From positions 1 to 64,000 of the forward strand of contig MEPC01000029.1 of NCBI GenBank assembly GCA_001769655.1: a stretch of DNA of 64,000 nt, written 5' to 3'. Below the pieces are notes generated by a model, which worked only from the letters and a program-made list of their open reading frames with translations, was not told the origin of the DNA and ran no database searches. This document shows positions 8,774 through 17,389 of this stretch, one piece after another. Origin of the DNA: Bacteroidetes bacterium RIFCSPLOWO2_12_FULL_37_12 (GTDB lineage Bacteria > Bacteroidota > Bacteroidia > 2-12-FULL-37-12). How positions within the stretch are numbered: the stretch's first letter is position 1; the number at the start of each line of letters is the position of its first letter. The translations under genes were made by a program, and so were the position numbers.

Positions 8774-8827
8774 TGATAAATTAACTCAAAGCTTTATTAC
8801 AGTTATCTGTAAATGAAAAATTTCATG

Positions 8828-8835
8828 TAAGTTTG
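8828..8835 (+). promoter_or_regulatory. msbA-like gene promoter -7 box, decides the start
   Basis: TAAGTTTG matches TAnnTTTG and overlaps an in-frame TTG at 8833. Transcription would begin after this TTG, so the ATG at 8845 is the better start. Confidence 0.55.
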
Positions 8836-8844
8836 TCCCCTTCC

Positions 8845-10668
8845 ATGCGAACATATTTCAGGATTATCCGTTACCTCAAGCCCTATCGCAAAGAGGCGAT
8901 TTTTTACCTTATATTGATATTATTATCTATCCTTTTTGGATTGCTTAGTTTCATTTCCATTGTTCCGCTGTTAAAAGTAATTTTTGAAAAGAATACCGAA
9001 CAAGTTACCCAACCGGATTTTCATCTTAATCCGGCAGTCATGATTCAATGGCTGAAATTTTATGTGAACGAAATAAACCGGCATTTTGGAAAGCTCAATG
9101 CCCTGGGATTTATTTGTGTGTTCGCCATTTCTGCTACTTTTCTGAAAAACATTTTTCTCTATTTTGCCCAGCGGAATCTCGCCTCATTGCGCGCTTTTAT
9201 CATACGGGATCTACGTATGGAAATGTTTGATAAATTAAGCCGTTTGCATATTTCTTATTTCCGGAAAAGAAAAAAGGGTGACATCATCTCGCGCCTCACT
9301 TCCGATGTACAGGAAATTGAAAATTCTGTGGTCAGTACGCTGAATATTATTTTCCGCGAGCCCGTTACTATTATAATTTTTTATGCCGTATTGTTTGGCA
9401 TTTCATGGAAACTTACCTTGATTACCCTCATTCTGATTCCCCTTTCAGCGTTGATTATTGGAAGAATAGCGAAACGCTTAAAAGCCCAATCAAGTTTGCA
9501 TCAGGAATCGCTCGGAAAACTGCTTTCATTAACCGATGAAACCATCATGGGTACCCGGATTATAAAAGCATTCAATGCACAATCTTACGTAATTGAAAAA
9601 TTCAGAAATGAAAATAATTTTTACACCCGATTGTTCAAATCCATCATGTTCAAAAAGGATCTGGCATCCCCTTTTTCAGAATTTATGGGAGTAGCGGTAA
9701 TTTGTGTCATTATCTGGTACGGAGGACGGGAAATTTTTAATGAAACCGGTGGATTAGCTCCGGAAGATTTTATCGGTTACATAATAATTTATACACAGAT
9801 TCTGACTCCGGCAAAAGCATTTACATCCGCCATCAGTACTATTCAGAAAGGCATTGCTTCTGCGGAACGTATTTTTAATCTCACTGATGCACCGGTTATC
9901 ATCCGTAACAAGCCAAAACCCGTAACCATTAATTCATTTGAACGTGGAATTGAATTCAAAAACCTTACCTTTGCTTACGAAAATATTTATACCCTTCGCA
10001 GTATAAACCTTTATATTCCCAAAGGAAGAGTGTTGGCGTTGGTAGGTCCTTCGGGTGGTGGAAAATCAACCCTCGCTGATATGGTTCCCAGGTTTTACGA
10101 CCCACTGATGGGGGATATCCTGATTGATGATATTTCGATACGGGAGTTGGAACTTAACAGTGTCAGAGCGTTGATGGGCATTGTGACACAGGAACCGATT
10201 TTATTTAATGATACGTTGCTTAATAATATTTCCTTCGGTCAACCCCATATTACCGAAGAACAAATTATTAATGCCGCCAAGATTGCCAATGCGCATGATT
10301 TCATTGTAAAATTACCGAATGGATATCATACGAATATCGGTGACAGAGGGCAAAAATTATCGGGAGGTGAAAAGCAAAGGGTCAGCATTGCGAGAGCCAT
10401 TTTGAAAAATCCTCCGATTCTGATTCTGGATGAAGCCACTTCCTCTCTTGATTCAGAGTCGGAAAAACTTGTGCAGGATGCCATTTATAAGTTGATGGAA
10501 AACAGAACCTGCATTGTTATCGCACACCGGCTAAGCACCATTCAACATGCGCATGAAATTGTGGTCATTGAGAAAGGTGAAATAGTGCAAAGAGGAGTGC
10601 ATGACGAATTGATGCAAGTGGAAGGGGTTTACCGGCGGTTGAGCAGATTGCAGGGAGCGGGGGGGTGA
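8845..10668 (+). CDS. MsbA-like ABC exporter (fused permease-ATPase)
   Basis: A 607-residue half-transporter. Residues 1 to about 320 form six membrane helices; the ATPase domain follows with Walker A VGPSGGGKST (near residue 400), signature LSGGEKQRVS, Walker B ILILDEATSSLD and the H-loop IVIAHRLSTI. Family members work as homodimers that flip lipids, such as lipid A core, or export drugs. Nearby lpxD, bamA and uppS favour an envelope-lipid role, but the substrate is inferred. The ATG at 8845 is chosen over the in-frame TTG at 8833 because the latter lies inside the promoter box. Confidence 0.92.
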   Translation: MRTYFRIIRYLKPYRKEAIFYLILILLSILFGLLSFISIVPLLKVIFEKNTEQVTQPDFHLNPAVMIQWLKFYVNEINRHFGKLNALGFICVFAISATFLKNIFLYFAQRNLASLRAFIIRDLRMEMFDKLSRLHISYFRKRKKGDIISRLTSDVQEIENSVVSTLNIIFREPVTIIIFYAVLFGISWKLTLITLILIPLSALIIGRIAKRLKAQSSLHQESLGKLLSLTDETIMGTRIIKAFNAQSYVIEKFRNENNFYTRLFKSIMFKKDLASPFSEFMGVAVICVIIWYGGREIFNETGGLAPEDFIGYIIIYTQILTPAKAFTSAISTIQKGIASAERIFNLTDAPVIIRNKPKPVTINSFERGIEFKNLTFAYENIYTLRSINLYIPKGRVLALVGPSGGGKSTLADMVPRFYDPLMGDILIDDISIRELELNSVRALMGIVTQEPILFNDTLLNNISFGQPHITEEQIINAAKIANAHDFIVKLPNGYHTNIGDRGQKLSGGEKQRVSIARAILKNPPILILDEATSSLDSESEKLVQDAIYKLMENRTCIVIAHRLSTIQHAHEIVVIEKGEIVQRGVHDELMQVEGVYRRLSRLQGAGG

Positions 10669-10809
10669 TGAAGAAAAAAGAATAAAGAATGTCGAACAAA
10701 GAATGAAGAATGTTGATGTAGTCGTTATCTTCGAAATTCGTTATTCCTTGTTCAATATTCAATATTTTTTATAAGATACTATAAATGGTTGGTAATTTTT
10801 AATGTGACA

Positions 10810-11538
10810 ATGGAAAATTTTAAAAATCAAATCAATAAAGACAAACTACCCTCTCATATTGCCATCATTATGGATGGTAACGGCAGATGGGCAAAAAAAC
10901 AAGGAGCAAGACGTGTTTTTGGTCATCAGCATGGCGTAGAAGCTGTCAGAGATACTACGGAGGGCGCCGCTGAAATCGGTATTAAATTTTTGACGGTTTA
11001 TGCTTTTTCCACTGAAAACTGGGTTAGACCAAAATACGAAATAAATGCCTTGATGACGTTACTGGTAAAAACTATCCGTAAAGAAACAAAAACCCTTATG
11101 AACAACGATATCCGGTTAAAAGCCGTAGGAGATTTATTGTCGTTGCCCAAAGAGTGCATCCGGGAATTAAATGAAGCCATGACCATTACCCAAAATAACA
11201 AAAGAATGGTGCTGAACCTGGCGCTAAGTTATAGCGGAAGATGGGACATCTTGAATGCGGCAAAAAAATTAGCACAAAAATATAAAGAGGAATCCCTCGA
11301 TCTGAAAAAATTTTCTTACGAAGATTTTTCAAAACTACTCGATACCCACTGGTTACCGGATCCCGAATTGTTAATCCGCACAAGCGGCGAAATGAGAATC
11401 AGCAATTTTTTATTATGGGAAATAGCGTATTCAGAAATATATATCACCGAAAAATTATGGCCTGATTTTCGTAGGGAAGACCTGTTTCAGGCAATCGTAA
11501 ATTATCAAAACAGAGAGCGTAGATTCGGAGGGATTTGA
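10810..11538 (+). CDS. uppS: Isoprenyl transferase (undecaprenyl diphosphate synthase)
   Basis: A 242-residue cytosolic cis-prenyltransferase that extends farnesyl diphosphate with isopentenyl diphosphate to the C55 carrier lipid for cell-wall and glycan synthesis. Motifs: IAIIMDGNGRWAKKQG with the catalytic Asp, FLTVYAFSTENWVRP, LLIRTSGEMRISNFLLWE and the C-terminal RRFGGI. The ATG at 10810 gives the usual length; an in-frame TTG at 10789 would only add an unlike leader. It precedes bamA and the ompH genes, the common order uppS-bamA-ompH of Bacteroidota. Confidence 0.96.
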   Translation: MENFKNQINKDKLPSHIAIIMDGNGRWAKKQGARRVFGHQHGVEAVRDTTEGAAEIGIKFLTVYAFSTENWVRPKYEINALMTLLVKTIRKETKTLMNNDIRLKAVGDLLSLPKECIRELNEAMTITQNNKRMVLNLALSYSGRWDILNAAKKLAQKYKEESLDLKKFSYEDFSKLLDTHWLPDPELLIRTSGEMRISNFLLWEIAYSEIYITEKLWPDFRREDLFQAIVNYQNRERRFGGI

Positions 11539-11615
11539 AAACATCAAACATCAAACATCAAACATCAAACATCCAATATCCAATATCAAATATCCAACAT
11601 CCAACATCCAATATC
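11539..11615 (+). repeat. Tandem heptamer array (AACATCA/AACATCC/AATATCC)
   Basis: Roughly eleven 7-base units run from the uppS stop to 15 bases before the bamA ATG. The unit drifts from AACATCA to ATCCAAT along the array. Confidence 0.85.
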
Positions 11616-11629
11616 TTTATCTGTATTTA

Positions 11630-14143
11630 ATGAAAATTATCAAATCAATTTCCCTCCTGTTTTTCATATCCACTGTAAATTTTTGTTTTTCCCAAATTCG
11701 AATAGGGCAGACAAAACCTCCCGACATTGACTATGCAAACCCAAAAGAATATGAAATCGGGGGAATAAAAGTTAGCGGAGCAAATTTTTTAGATCAGAAT
11801 GCGCTGATAGCCATTTCTGGTTTAAAAGTGGGCGATAAAATAAAAGTTCCGGGCGAAGAAATTTCAAAAGCTATCCGCAATTTATGGAAACAGGGAATTC
11901 TTGGGGATGTGGAAATAAGAGTTGACAAACTGGAAGAACCGTTTGTTTTTCTTGAGTTTGCACTTAAAGAAAGACCACGTCTTTCGAAATTTTCATTTAC
12001 CGGAATCCGGAAAAGTACAGCCGAAGATTTACGCGAAAAAATTAAACTGATTAAAGGTAAAATTGTCACCGATGCCCTGCTCAGCAATACAAAAAACATT
12101 ATCAGAAATCATTTTATTGAAAAAGGATTTTTAAATATCCAGGTGACCATGGAAGAAGTGAATGATACTTCTCTTTCCAATAGCGTGATATTGAAAATTC
12201 AAGTGGATAAAAAAAAGAAAGTAAAAATCAATCAAATCAAATTTACCGGAAATCAGCAACTTTCTGCTTCAAAACTGAAAAGAAAATTAAAGGAAACCAA
12301 AGAGAAAAAGTGGTATCGTATATTTTCTACGTCTAAATTCATCCGCAAAGATTATGAAAGTGATAAACAAAAACTCGTTGAAAACTACAATTCCTTGGGT
12401 TACCGCGATGCTGTAATTCTTTCCGATTCAGTTTATCCGAATGACAACAAAACCATGAACATTATACTGCGTTTGCACGAAGGAAATAAATATTATTTCC
12501 GTAACATAACATGGACAGGTAATTACCTCCATTCTTCCAATGAATTAAATAAAATTCTGGGCATTAAAAACGGTGATATTTACAATCAAGAACTTCTGCA
12601 AAAACGTTTGAATTATAATCCCAATGGATTGGATGTAAGCTCTATTTACCTCGATGATGGATATTTATTTTTTACTGTACAGCCGGTTGAAATCAAAGTG
12701 GATAATGATTCCATTGATATTGAAATGCGGATTTATGAGGGCTCACAAGCCACCATTGATAAAGTGATTGTAAGTGGCAATACCCGCACAAACGACCATG
12801 TTATCTTGAGGGAGATACGCACTTTACCGGGTGAAAAATTTTCAAGATCCGACCTGATCCGTTCACAACGGGAACTGGCGCAACTTGGATTCTTTGATCA
12901 GGAAAAATTGGGAGTCAATCCTGTTCCAAATCCTCAGAAAAGCACGGTGGACATTGAATATACCGTGGAAGAAAAATCCAGTGACCAGGTTGAATTTTCA
13001 GGGGGTTGGGGAGGTCAACTTGGTTTTGTAGGAACCGTGGGATTGTCTTTTAATAATTTTTCGATTCGTAAAGTGCCACATCTGAATGAATGGAGTCCGT
13101 TACCTGCTGGGGATGGGCAAAAATTAGCGCTAAGAACACAACTTAATGGCAGAAGATGGCAGCAATATTCATTGTCATTTACCGAGCCATGGTTTGGTGG
13201 AAAAAAACCAAATTCATTTACATTCAGTATTTATCATTCCATTCAAAAAAATCTTGGTACAGCAGAAAATGGAGATGTCATAACATTGGGATCACTGAAA
13301 ATTACGGGGGTTACGGTAGGATTGGGAAAAAGAGTTACATGGCCCGATGATTATTTTACATTGAGCCGGGCACTTTCCTATCAGCTTTACCTGCTCGATA
13401 AGTTCAATGCCGGATTTTTATTTACTGACGGAAATGCTAACAATGTTTCCCTGAATCATACCTTAGCCAGAAACAGTTTGGATGTACCCGCTTATTTGTA
13501 TCCACGTAAGGGTTCTTCCATAAGTTTAAGCCTTAGTTTAACACCTCCTTATTCTCTTTTCAGTGACAGCTATCTATCAACCGACCCGCATGTACGGTAC
13601 AAATGGATTGAATATCATAAATGGAGATTTGATGCTTCCACGTTTATTAAAATTGCCGGAAATCTTGTATTAAACCCACGCGCCTATTTTGGATTATTGG
13701 GAAGGTATAATCAAAAAACAGAAAAACCGCCCTTTGAAAGATTCTATATGGGCGGTTCCGGTTTAGCTGGATTTTCATTAGATGGAAGAGAAATCATTGC
13801 TTTACGCGGGTATGTGGACGAAAATGTTTTGCCAGAACAGGATGGTCCGGTAGTTCAAAGAGGTGGCACTATATTTGACAAATTTACAGTTGAGTTAAGA
13901 TATCCTTTATCTCTAAACCCGATGGCAACTATTTATTTACTTAGTTTTGCAGAAGCCGGAAATGCCTGGTATGATTTCAATTCCTTTAATCCTTTTGAAT
14001 TAAAACGCTCCGCCGGAGTAGGTGTTCGTTTGTTTTTACCCATGTTTGGCATGCTTGGATTTGACTTTGGATATGGGTTTGATAAAGTTCAGGGAGTAGT
14101 ATCAGGTTTACAGCCGCATTTTATTATTGGATTTCAACCTTAA
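11630..14143 (+). CDS. bamA: Outer-membrane protein assembly factor BamA
   Basis: An 837-residue precursor with an N-terminal signal (ISLLFFISTVNFCFSQ). Five POTRA-like repeats cover about residues 40-430 (for example KISVSGANFLDQNALIAISG-type starts, LSKFSFTGIRKSTAEDLREK, INQIKFTGNQQLSASKLKRK, IDKVIVSGNTRTNDHVILRE). The C-terminal half is a 16-strand barrel of the Omp85 family, ending GFDFGYGFDKV...PHFIIGFQP with a final aromatic-rich strand. It inserts beta-barrel proteins into the outer membrane. The periplasmic chaperones encoded downstream (ompH) would deliver its clients. Confidence 0.95.
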   Translation: MKIIKSISLLFFISTVNFCFSQIRIGQTKPPDIDYANPKEYEIGGIKVSGANFLDQNALIAISGLKVGDKIKVPGEEISKAIRNLWKQGILGDVEIRVDKLEEPFVFLEFALKERPRLSKFSFTGIRKSTAEDLREKIKLIKGKIVTDALLSNTKNIIRNHFIEKGFLNIQVTMEEVNDTSLSNSVILKIQVDKKKKVKINQIKFTGNQQLSASKLKRKLKETKEKKWYRIFSTSKFIRKDYESDKQKLVENYNSLGYRDAVILSDSVYPNDNKTMNIILRLHEGNKYYFRNITWTGNYLHSSNELNKILGIKNGDIYNQELLQKRLNYNPNGLDVSSIYLDDGYLFFTVQPVEIKVDNDSIDIEMRIYEGSQATIDKVIVSGNTRTNDHVILREIRTLPGEKFSRSDLIRSQRELAQLGFFDQEKLGVNPVPNPQKSTVDIEYTVEEKSSDQVEFSGGWGGQLGFVGTVGLSFNNFSIRKVPHLNEWSPLPAGDGQKLALRTQLNGRRWQQYSLSFTEPWFGGKKPNSFTFSIYHSIQKNLGTAENGDVITLGSLKITGVTVGLGKRVTWPDDYFTLSRALSYQLYLLDKFNAGFLFTDGNANNVSLNHTLARNSLDVPAYLYPRKGSSISLSLSLTPPYSLFSDSYLSTDPHVRYKWIEYHKWRFDASTFIKIAGNLVLNPRAYFGLLGRYNQKTEKPPFERFYMGGSGLAGFSLDGREIIALRGYVDENVLPEQDGPVVQRGGTIFDKFTVELRYPLSLNPMATIYLLSFAEAGNAWYDFNSFNPFELKRSAGVGVRLFLPMFGMLGFDFGYGFDKVQGVVSGLQPHFIIGFQP

Positions 14144-14148
14144 TAAAT

Positions 14149-14590
14149 ATTGCTTCATTGTCACATTGTTTCATTGTTAAAAAAATGGAAAAAAAATACT
14201 TACAACTCAATGATATAGATGCTTATAAGACAGCATTTAATTTGAGTAACTATGTTTGGGAAATTGTTATTCACTGGAATTATTTTGCAAAAAATACAGT
14301 GGGTGAACAATTTGTAAGAGCAACAGATTCTATTTCAGCAAATATTGCTGAAGGATTCGGTAGATATTCAAAAAAGGATAAAATAAAATTTTTTCGGTAT
14401 AGTAATGGTTCGTTAAAAGAATCTTTTGACTGGAACCAAAAAGCAAAAGTAAGAAAATTATTATCGGATGAGGAATATGACCATATTTTTCAAGAACTTA
14501 ATAAACTCCCAAAAGGAATCAACCAACTTATCCAATTCACAAATCAAAAGTTGACTATATAACAATGAAACAATGTAACAATGAAACAAT
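14149..14590 (+). mobile_element. Gene cassette framed by 30-bp inverted octamer arrays
   Basis: The left arm 14149-14178, read on the minus strand, and the right arm 14561-14590 agree at 28 of 30 positions (both begin AACAATGAAACAATGT). They enclose only the four-helix-bundle gene. TAATAAA occurs just outside on both sides (14141-14147, the bamA stop, and 14595-14601), a possible but AT-rich target duplication. The unit splits the usual bamA-ompH neighbourhood. Mobility is inferred; no transposase is inside. Confidence 0.6.
14185..14562 (+). CDS. Four-helix-bundle protein of the 23S rRNA IVS type
   Basis: A 125-residue helical protein with the family pattern AYKTAFNLSNYVWEIV, VGEQFVRATDSISANIAEGF, GRYSKKDKIKFFRYSNGSLK. 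Relatives (also called S23 or IVS proteins) are encoded in rRNA intervening sequences and, in Bacteroidota, in scattered intergenic cassettes; related Avd proteins serve diversity-generating retroelements. Their biochemical role is unsettled and no reverse transcriptase is near. The ATG at 14185 is preferred because an in-frame TTG at 14158 lies in the flanking repeat. The stop overlaps the right-hand repeat by two bases. Confidence 0.85.
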   Translation: MEKKYLQLNDIDAYKTAFNLSNYVWEIVIHWNYFAKNTVGEQFVRATDSISANIAEGFGRYSKKDKIKFFRYSNGSLKESFDWNQKAKVRKLLSDEEYDHIFQELNKLPKGINQLIQFTNQKLTI

Positions 14591-14604
14591 GAAATAATAA
14601 AACA

Positions 14605-15177
14605 ATGAAAAAACCACTCATCATTTTAGCAATGGCATTGTTGCCAATATCCGGCATACATGCCCAAAAATTCGGATTTGTTGACACCGATAACATTTTA
14701 AAACAAATTCCAGAATATCAGGCGGCTCAAACAAAAATTGACCAGATTTCTGCTGACTGGCAATCGGAAATTGAAAAGATGTACCAGGAGATTGATAAAA
14801 TGTACCGATCCTATCAGGCAGAAGAAATTCTGCTGACAGAAGAGATGAAAAAAGAACGTCAGAATACCATCATTGCCAAAGAAAAAGGAGCGAAGGATTA
14901 TCAAAAAAAGAAATTCGGGTTTGAAGGTGAATTATTTCAGAAAAGGCAAGAACTTGTAAAACCGGTGCAGGATAAAGTGTACGAAGCCATTAAGAAAATT
15001 GCCAAAGACAAACAATTACAATTTATGTTTGACCGTTCTGCCGAATTGGTCATGTTATATGCCGATGAAAAATTCAATTTCACAAGAGATGTTCTACAGG
15101 AATTGGGCATAAACGAGAATCAGGAAAAATCTACTGAAAAACAGGAAGGAAAAGAGCAGAAACCAAAGGGGAAATAG
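14605..15177 (+). CDS. OmpH/Skp-family periplasmic chaperone, first copy
   Basis: A 190-residue precursor with signal MKKPLIILAMALLPISGIHAQ. The mature part starts KFGFVDTDNILKQIPEYQAA, the family start, followed by a long charged coiled-coil hairpin (residues 45-130) and the closing KQLQFMFDRSAELVMLYAD. Skp-type trimers hold unfolded outer-membrane proteins in a helical cage on the way to BamA. The C-terminus is a Lys/Glu/Gln-rich tail. Together with the next gene it forms the usual pair behind bamA, here separated from bamA by the inserted cassette. Confidence 0.92.
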   Translation: MKKPLIILAMALLPISGIHAQKFGFVDTDNILKQIPEYQAAQTKIDQISADWQSEIEKMYQEIDKMYRSYQAEEILLTEEMKKERQNTIIAKEKGAKDYQKKKFGFEGELFQKRQELVKPVQDKVYEAIKKIAKDKQLQFMFDRSAELVMLYADEKFNFTRDVLQELGINENQEKSTEKQEGKEQKPKGK

Positions 15178-15235
15178 GGGAAATAGGGGATAGGGTATAG
15201 GGGTATAGGGGCTAAACCTTTATACCCCTATAACT
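15178..15235. repeat. GGGGATA-type short tandem repeats with hairpin
   Basis: Units of AGGGGAAAT and AGGGGTAT follow the ompH stop. TAGGGGTATA and TATACCCCTATA further on can form a stem. It has no T-run, so it is not a convincing terminator. Similar GGGTATA units occur at 47219-47240. Confidence 0.6.
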
Positions 15236-15292
15236 TATACCCAATTATTCATTTATATTCCGTTACTTTGCCCCTCTTTTATACTAAACATC

Positions 15293-15898
15293 ATGAAACA
15301 AATAAAAATCATTTTCGCTTGTTTATTCTTCTTTTGCATGCTATCAGAAGGATTTTCACAGAGTAAAACATTGAAAATCGGATATACCAACGTGGATTAT
15401 ATTCTCAGTTTAATGCCAGAAAGCAAAAAAATTGAATCAGACATTAAGGTATATAAAACCCAATTGGAAAATCAAGCAAAAGAGAAATTAAAGGAATATC
15501 AGGAAAAGCTGGAGGCGTATCAGAAAGGTGCGGAGATGATGACCGATGTTATTAAATCATCAAAGGAAAGAGAGTTAATGAATCTTCAGCAAGAGATTCA
15601 GATGTTTCAGAAAGATGCAGAAGAATCACTTGCAAAAAAACAGCAGGAATCGCTGGAACCATTGCTCGATAAAATTCAAAAAGCCATTGATGCGGTTGCC
15701 CAGAAAAATGATATCACTTATGTTTTCAATTCAGATGCAGGATTTGGTTCTACCCCAATTCTTCTGCATGGACCAAAAGAAGATAACGTCTCTGATTTAA
15801 TTCTACGGGAGATGGGAATAACTCCGCCAACTGTTGATAAAAAGGAGGAAAAAGGGGGAACGAAGGGGAGTAAGACAGGGGAGAAGGGGGGGAAGTAG
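15293..15898 (+). CDS. OmpH/Skp-family periplasmic chaperone, second copy
   Basis: A 201-residue precursor with a signal ending GFSQ. The mature start KIGYTNVDYILSLMPESKKI, the long coiled coil (residues 45-125) and ITYVFNSDAGFGSTPILLHG are typical of Skp. The tail is rich in Lys, Gly and Glu (KKEEKGGTKGSKTGEKGGK). It is clearly related to the preceding gene but divergent, so the two may serve different clients. It ends 8 bases from the stop of the converging T9SS cargo gene. Confidence 0.92.
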   Translation: MKQIKIIFACLFFFCMLSEGFSQSKTLKIGYTNVDYILSLMPESKKIESDIKVYKTQLENQAKEKLKEYQEKLEAYQKGAEMMTDVIKSSKERELMNLQQEIQMFQKDAEESLAKKQQESLEPLLDKIQKAIDAVAQKNDITYVFNSDAGFGSTPILLHGPKEDNVSDLILREMGITPPTVDKKEEKGGTKGSKTGEKGGK

Positions 15899-15906
15899 AT
15901 GATATT

Positions 15907-17361
15907 TCAAATCTTTAAAAACTTCCTGTAGAAAACCATTTCTTTAATATTTATCCTTATTAAATAAATCCCCCTCCTAAGAAACCCTATATCAATCATC
16001 TTATCTTTGACCACATTTTGAGAAAAGAGAGTTCTTCCTGCTAAATCCAGTATATTAATTTTAATTGGCTCCTGAATTTTATTATTAATAGTTAGATTTA
16101 AGTATTTCCCACTGGGGGTTGGGAAAAAATTTATTTCATCATCCGGTAAAGGAAAATCATTTACAGAAGTGCTTTGAAAAATTTTTACCGGAAATGCCGT
16201 TGTGTCACCACCCTTATTGTGTTTGACAAGTAAAATGGCTCCCTGATTCTGATTAAATCCGTATGTTTCACCAACCAACGCTACCCCACTGTCACCGCAG
16301 TTGGCAAGCGCATGTGGGTAGTCCTCGTTGTAACTACCCCAACGATTTGTCCATTCTATATTTCCAAGTGAATCCGTGTGAATAAGATAAAAATCTTCCA
16401 TGTCATAATTTCCGACACTATCTGAAGAACATAATAAAGTGAGTGAACCATCTGTTAATTGAATCATGTCAATCCCCACATCGGTTCCTTTTGTATCAAT
16501 GAACTTTTTCCATAGTATATTTCCAATACTATCTGTCTTAATCAGCATAATATCATCGGTGATTGAGTCAAAACTATTGGTAGTACCTAGCAAATAAAAT
16601 CCACGATCCTTTGTTTCCAGAACTTTTCCCGCTTTTTCACTTTTTGTTCCTCCAATGTATTTGCGCCATAGTTCTTCTCCTTTATCATTGCATTTAATCA
16701 ATAGAAGTTCGGTAGTGCCATCTCCTAATTTGCTGTGACCAAATAAAATGTATCCTCTGTCAGAACAGACATCCATTGAGACAGCGAAGTCGTCGTAAAA
16801 TGTTCCGTACACATGAGACCATTCTTCTATACCCGTTGAGTCGGTTTTAATAAGATAAAAATACCTGGAAGTGTTTTCAAAACTTTTTGTTTCTCCAAAC
16901 AACACAAAACCTCCCTCTGAACTTCTTTTGACTTTTCTTCCTTCATCATCAAGCGTACCTCCAAAATAACGGCTCCATAAATACTTGTTGTTTTCATCGA
17001 AACGAATCAGAAAAAAATCTTTTTTGGTATCGGGATTAAAACGTTCGGAAGTTCCAAGTACTACAAAACCACCCAAGGGAAAATTTGAACAGGATTCGAT
17101 GGAATATCCTTCGTCGTTTCCAGTGTCACCAAAAAAGGAGGACCAGATTTCTTTGCCCGAACTATCAGTTCTCAACAGATATAAATCCTTTTTTCCTTTA
17201 CCGAAACTGGTGGTGGATCCTGCCATCATGAATCCTTTATCGTTCACAGGGATTACATCATAAGCGGTTTCAAAACGGGTACCTCCGTATGTTTTCAGAA
17301 ATGTATTTTGTGCATAAGACCCGGAGGAAAATGATATCAAAAAAAGAAAAAGGAGAATCAT
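15907..17361 (-). CDS. Secreted repeat protein with T9SS C-terminal sorting domain
   Basis: A 484-residue precursor: signal MILLFLFLISFSSGSYAQ, then about seven blade-like repeats of 50-55 residues of the form GGTxxExAxxVxxxxDxGFxxxGxTxSFG...DxxLIKTDSxGxxxWxKxFGG, most likely a beta-propeller. The last 75 residues (NFFPTPSGKYLNLTINNK, NILDLAGRTLFSQN, RRGIYLIRINIKEMVFYRKF) match a type A T9SS C-terminal domain. It should be exported through the machinery encoded at 34.4-40.1 kb and then cleaved and attached or released. The ligand or function of the propeller is not visible. Confidence 0.88.
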   Translation of the reverse strand: MILLFLFLISFSSGSYAQNTFLKTYGGTRFETAYDVIPVNDKGFMMAGSTTSFGKGKKDLYLLRTDSSGKEIWSSFFGDTGNDEGYSIESCSNFPLGGFVVLGTSERFNPDTKKDFFLIRFDENNKYLWSRYFGGTLDDEGRKVKRSSEGGFVLFGETKSFENTSRYFYLIKTDSTGIEEWSHVYGTFYDDFAVSMDVCSDRGYILFGHSKLGDGTTELLLIKCNDKGEELWRKYIGGTKSEKAGKVLETKDRGFYLLGTTNSFDSITDDIMLIKTDSIGNILWKKFIDTKGTDVGIDMIQLTDGSLTLLCSSDSVGNYDMEDFYLIHTDSLGNIEWTNRWGSYNEDYPHALANCGDSGVALVGETYGFNQNQGAILLVKHNKGGDTTAFPVKIFQSTSVNDFPLPDDEINFFPTPSGKYLNLTINNKIQEPIKINILDLAGRTLFSQNVVKDKMIDIGFLRRGIYLIRINIKEMVFYRKFLKI

Positions 17362-17389
17362 AAGTAAAGGATAAAATGCAAAAACGCTC

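Noticed and set aside
8833-8844. TTG start for the ABC exporter
   Set aside because: It lies inside the -7 box TAAGTTTG, so it would not be within the mRNA.
15178-15235. GGGGTATA hairpin as terminator of the first ompH gene
   Set aside because: The stem is formed by repeats and has no T-run behind it.
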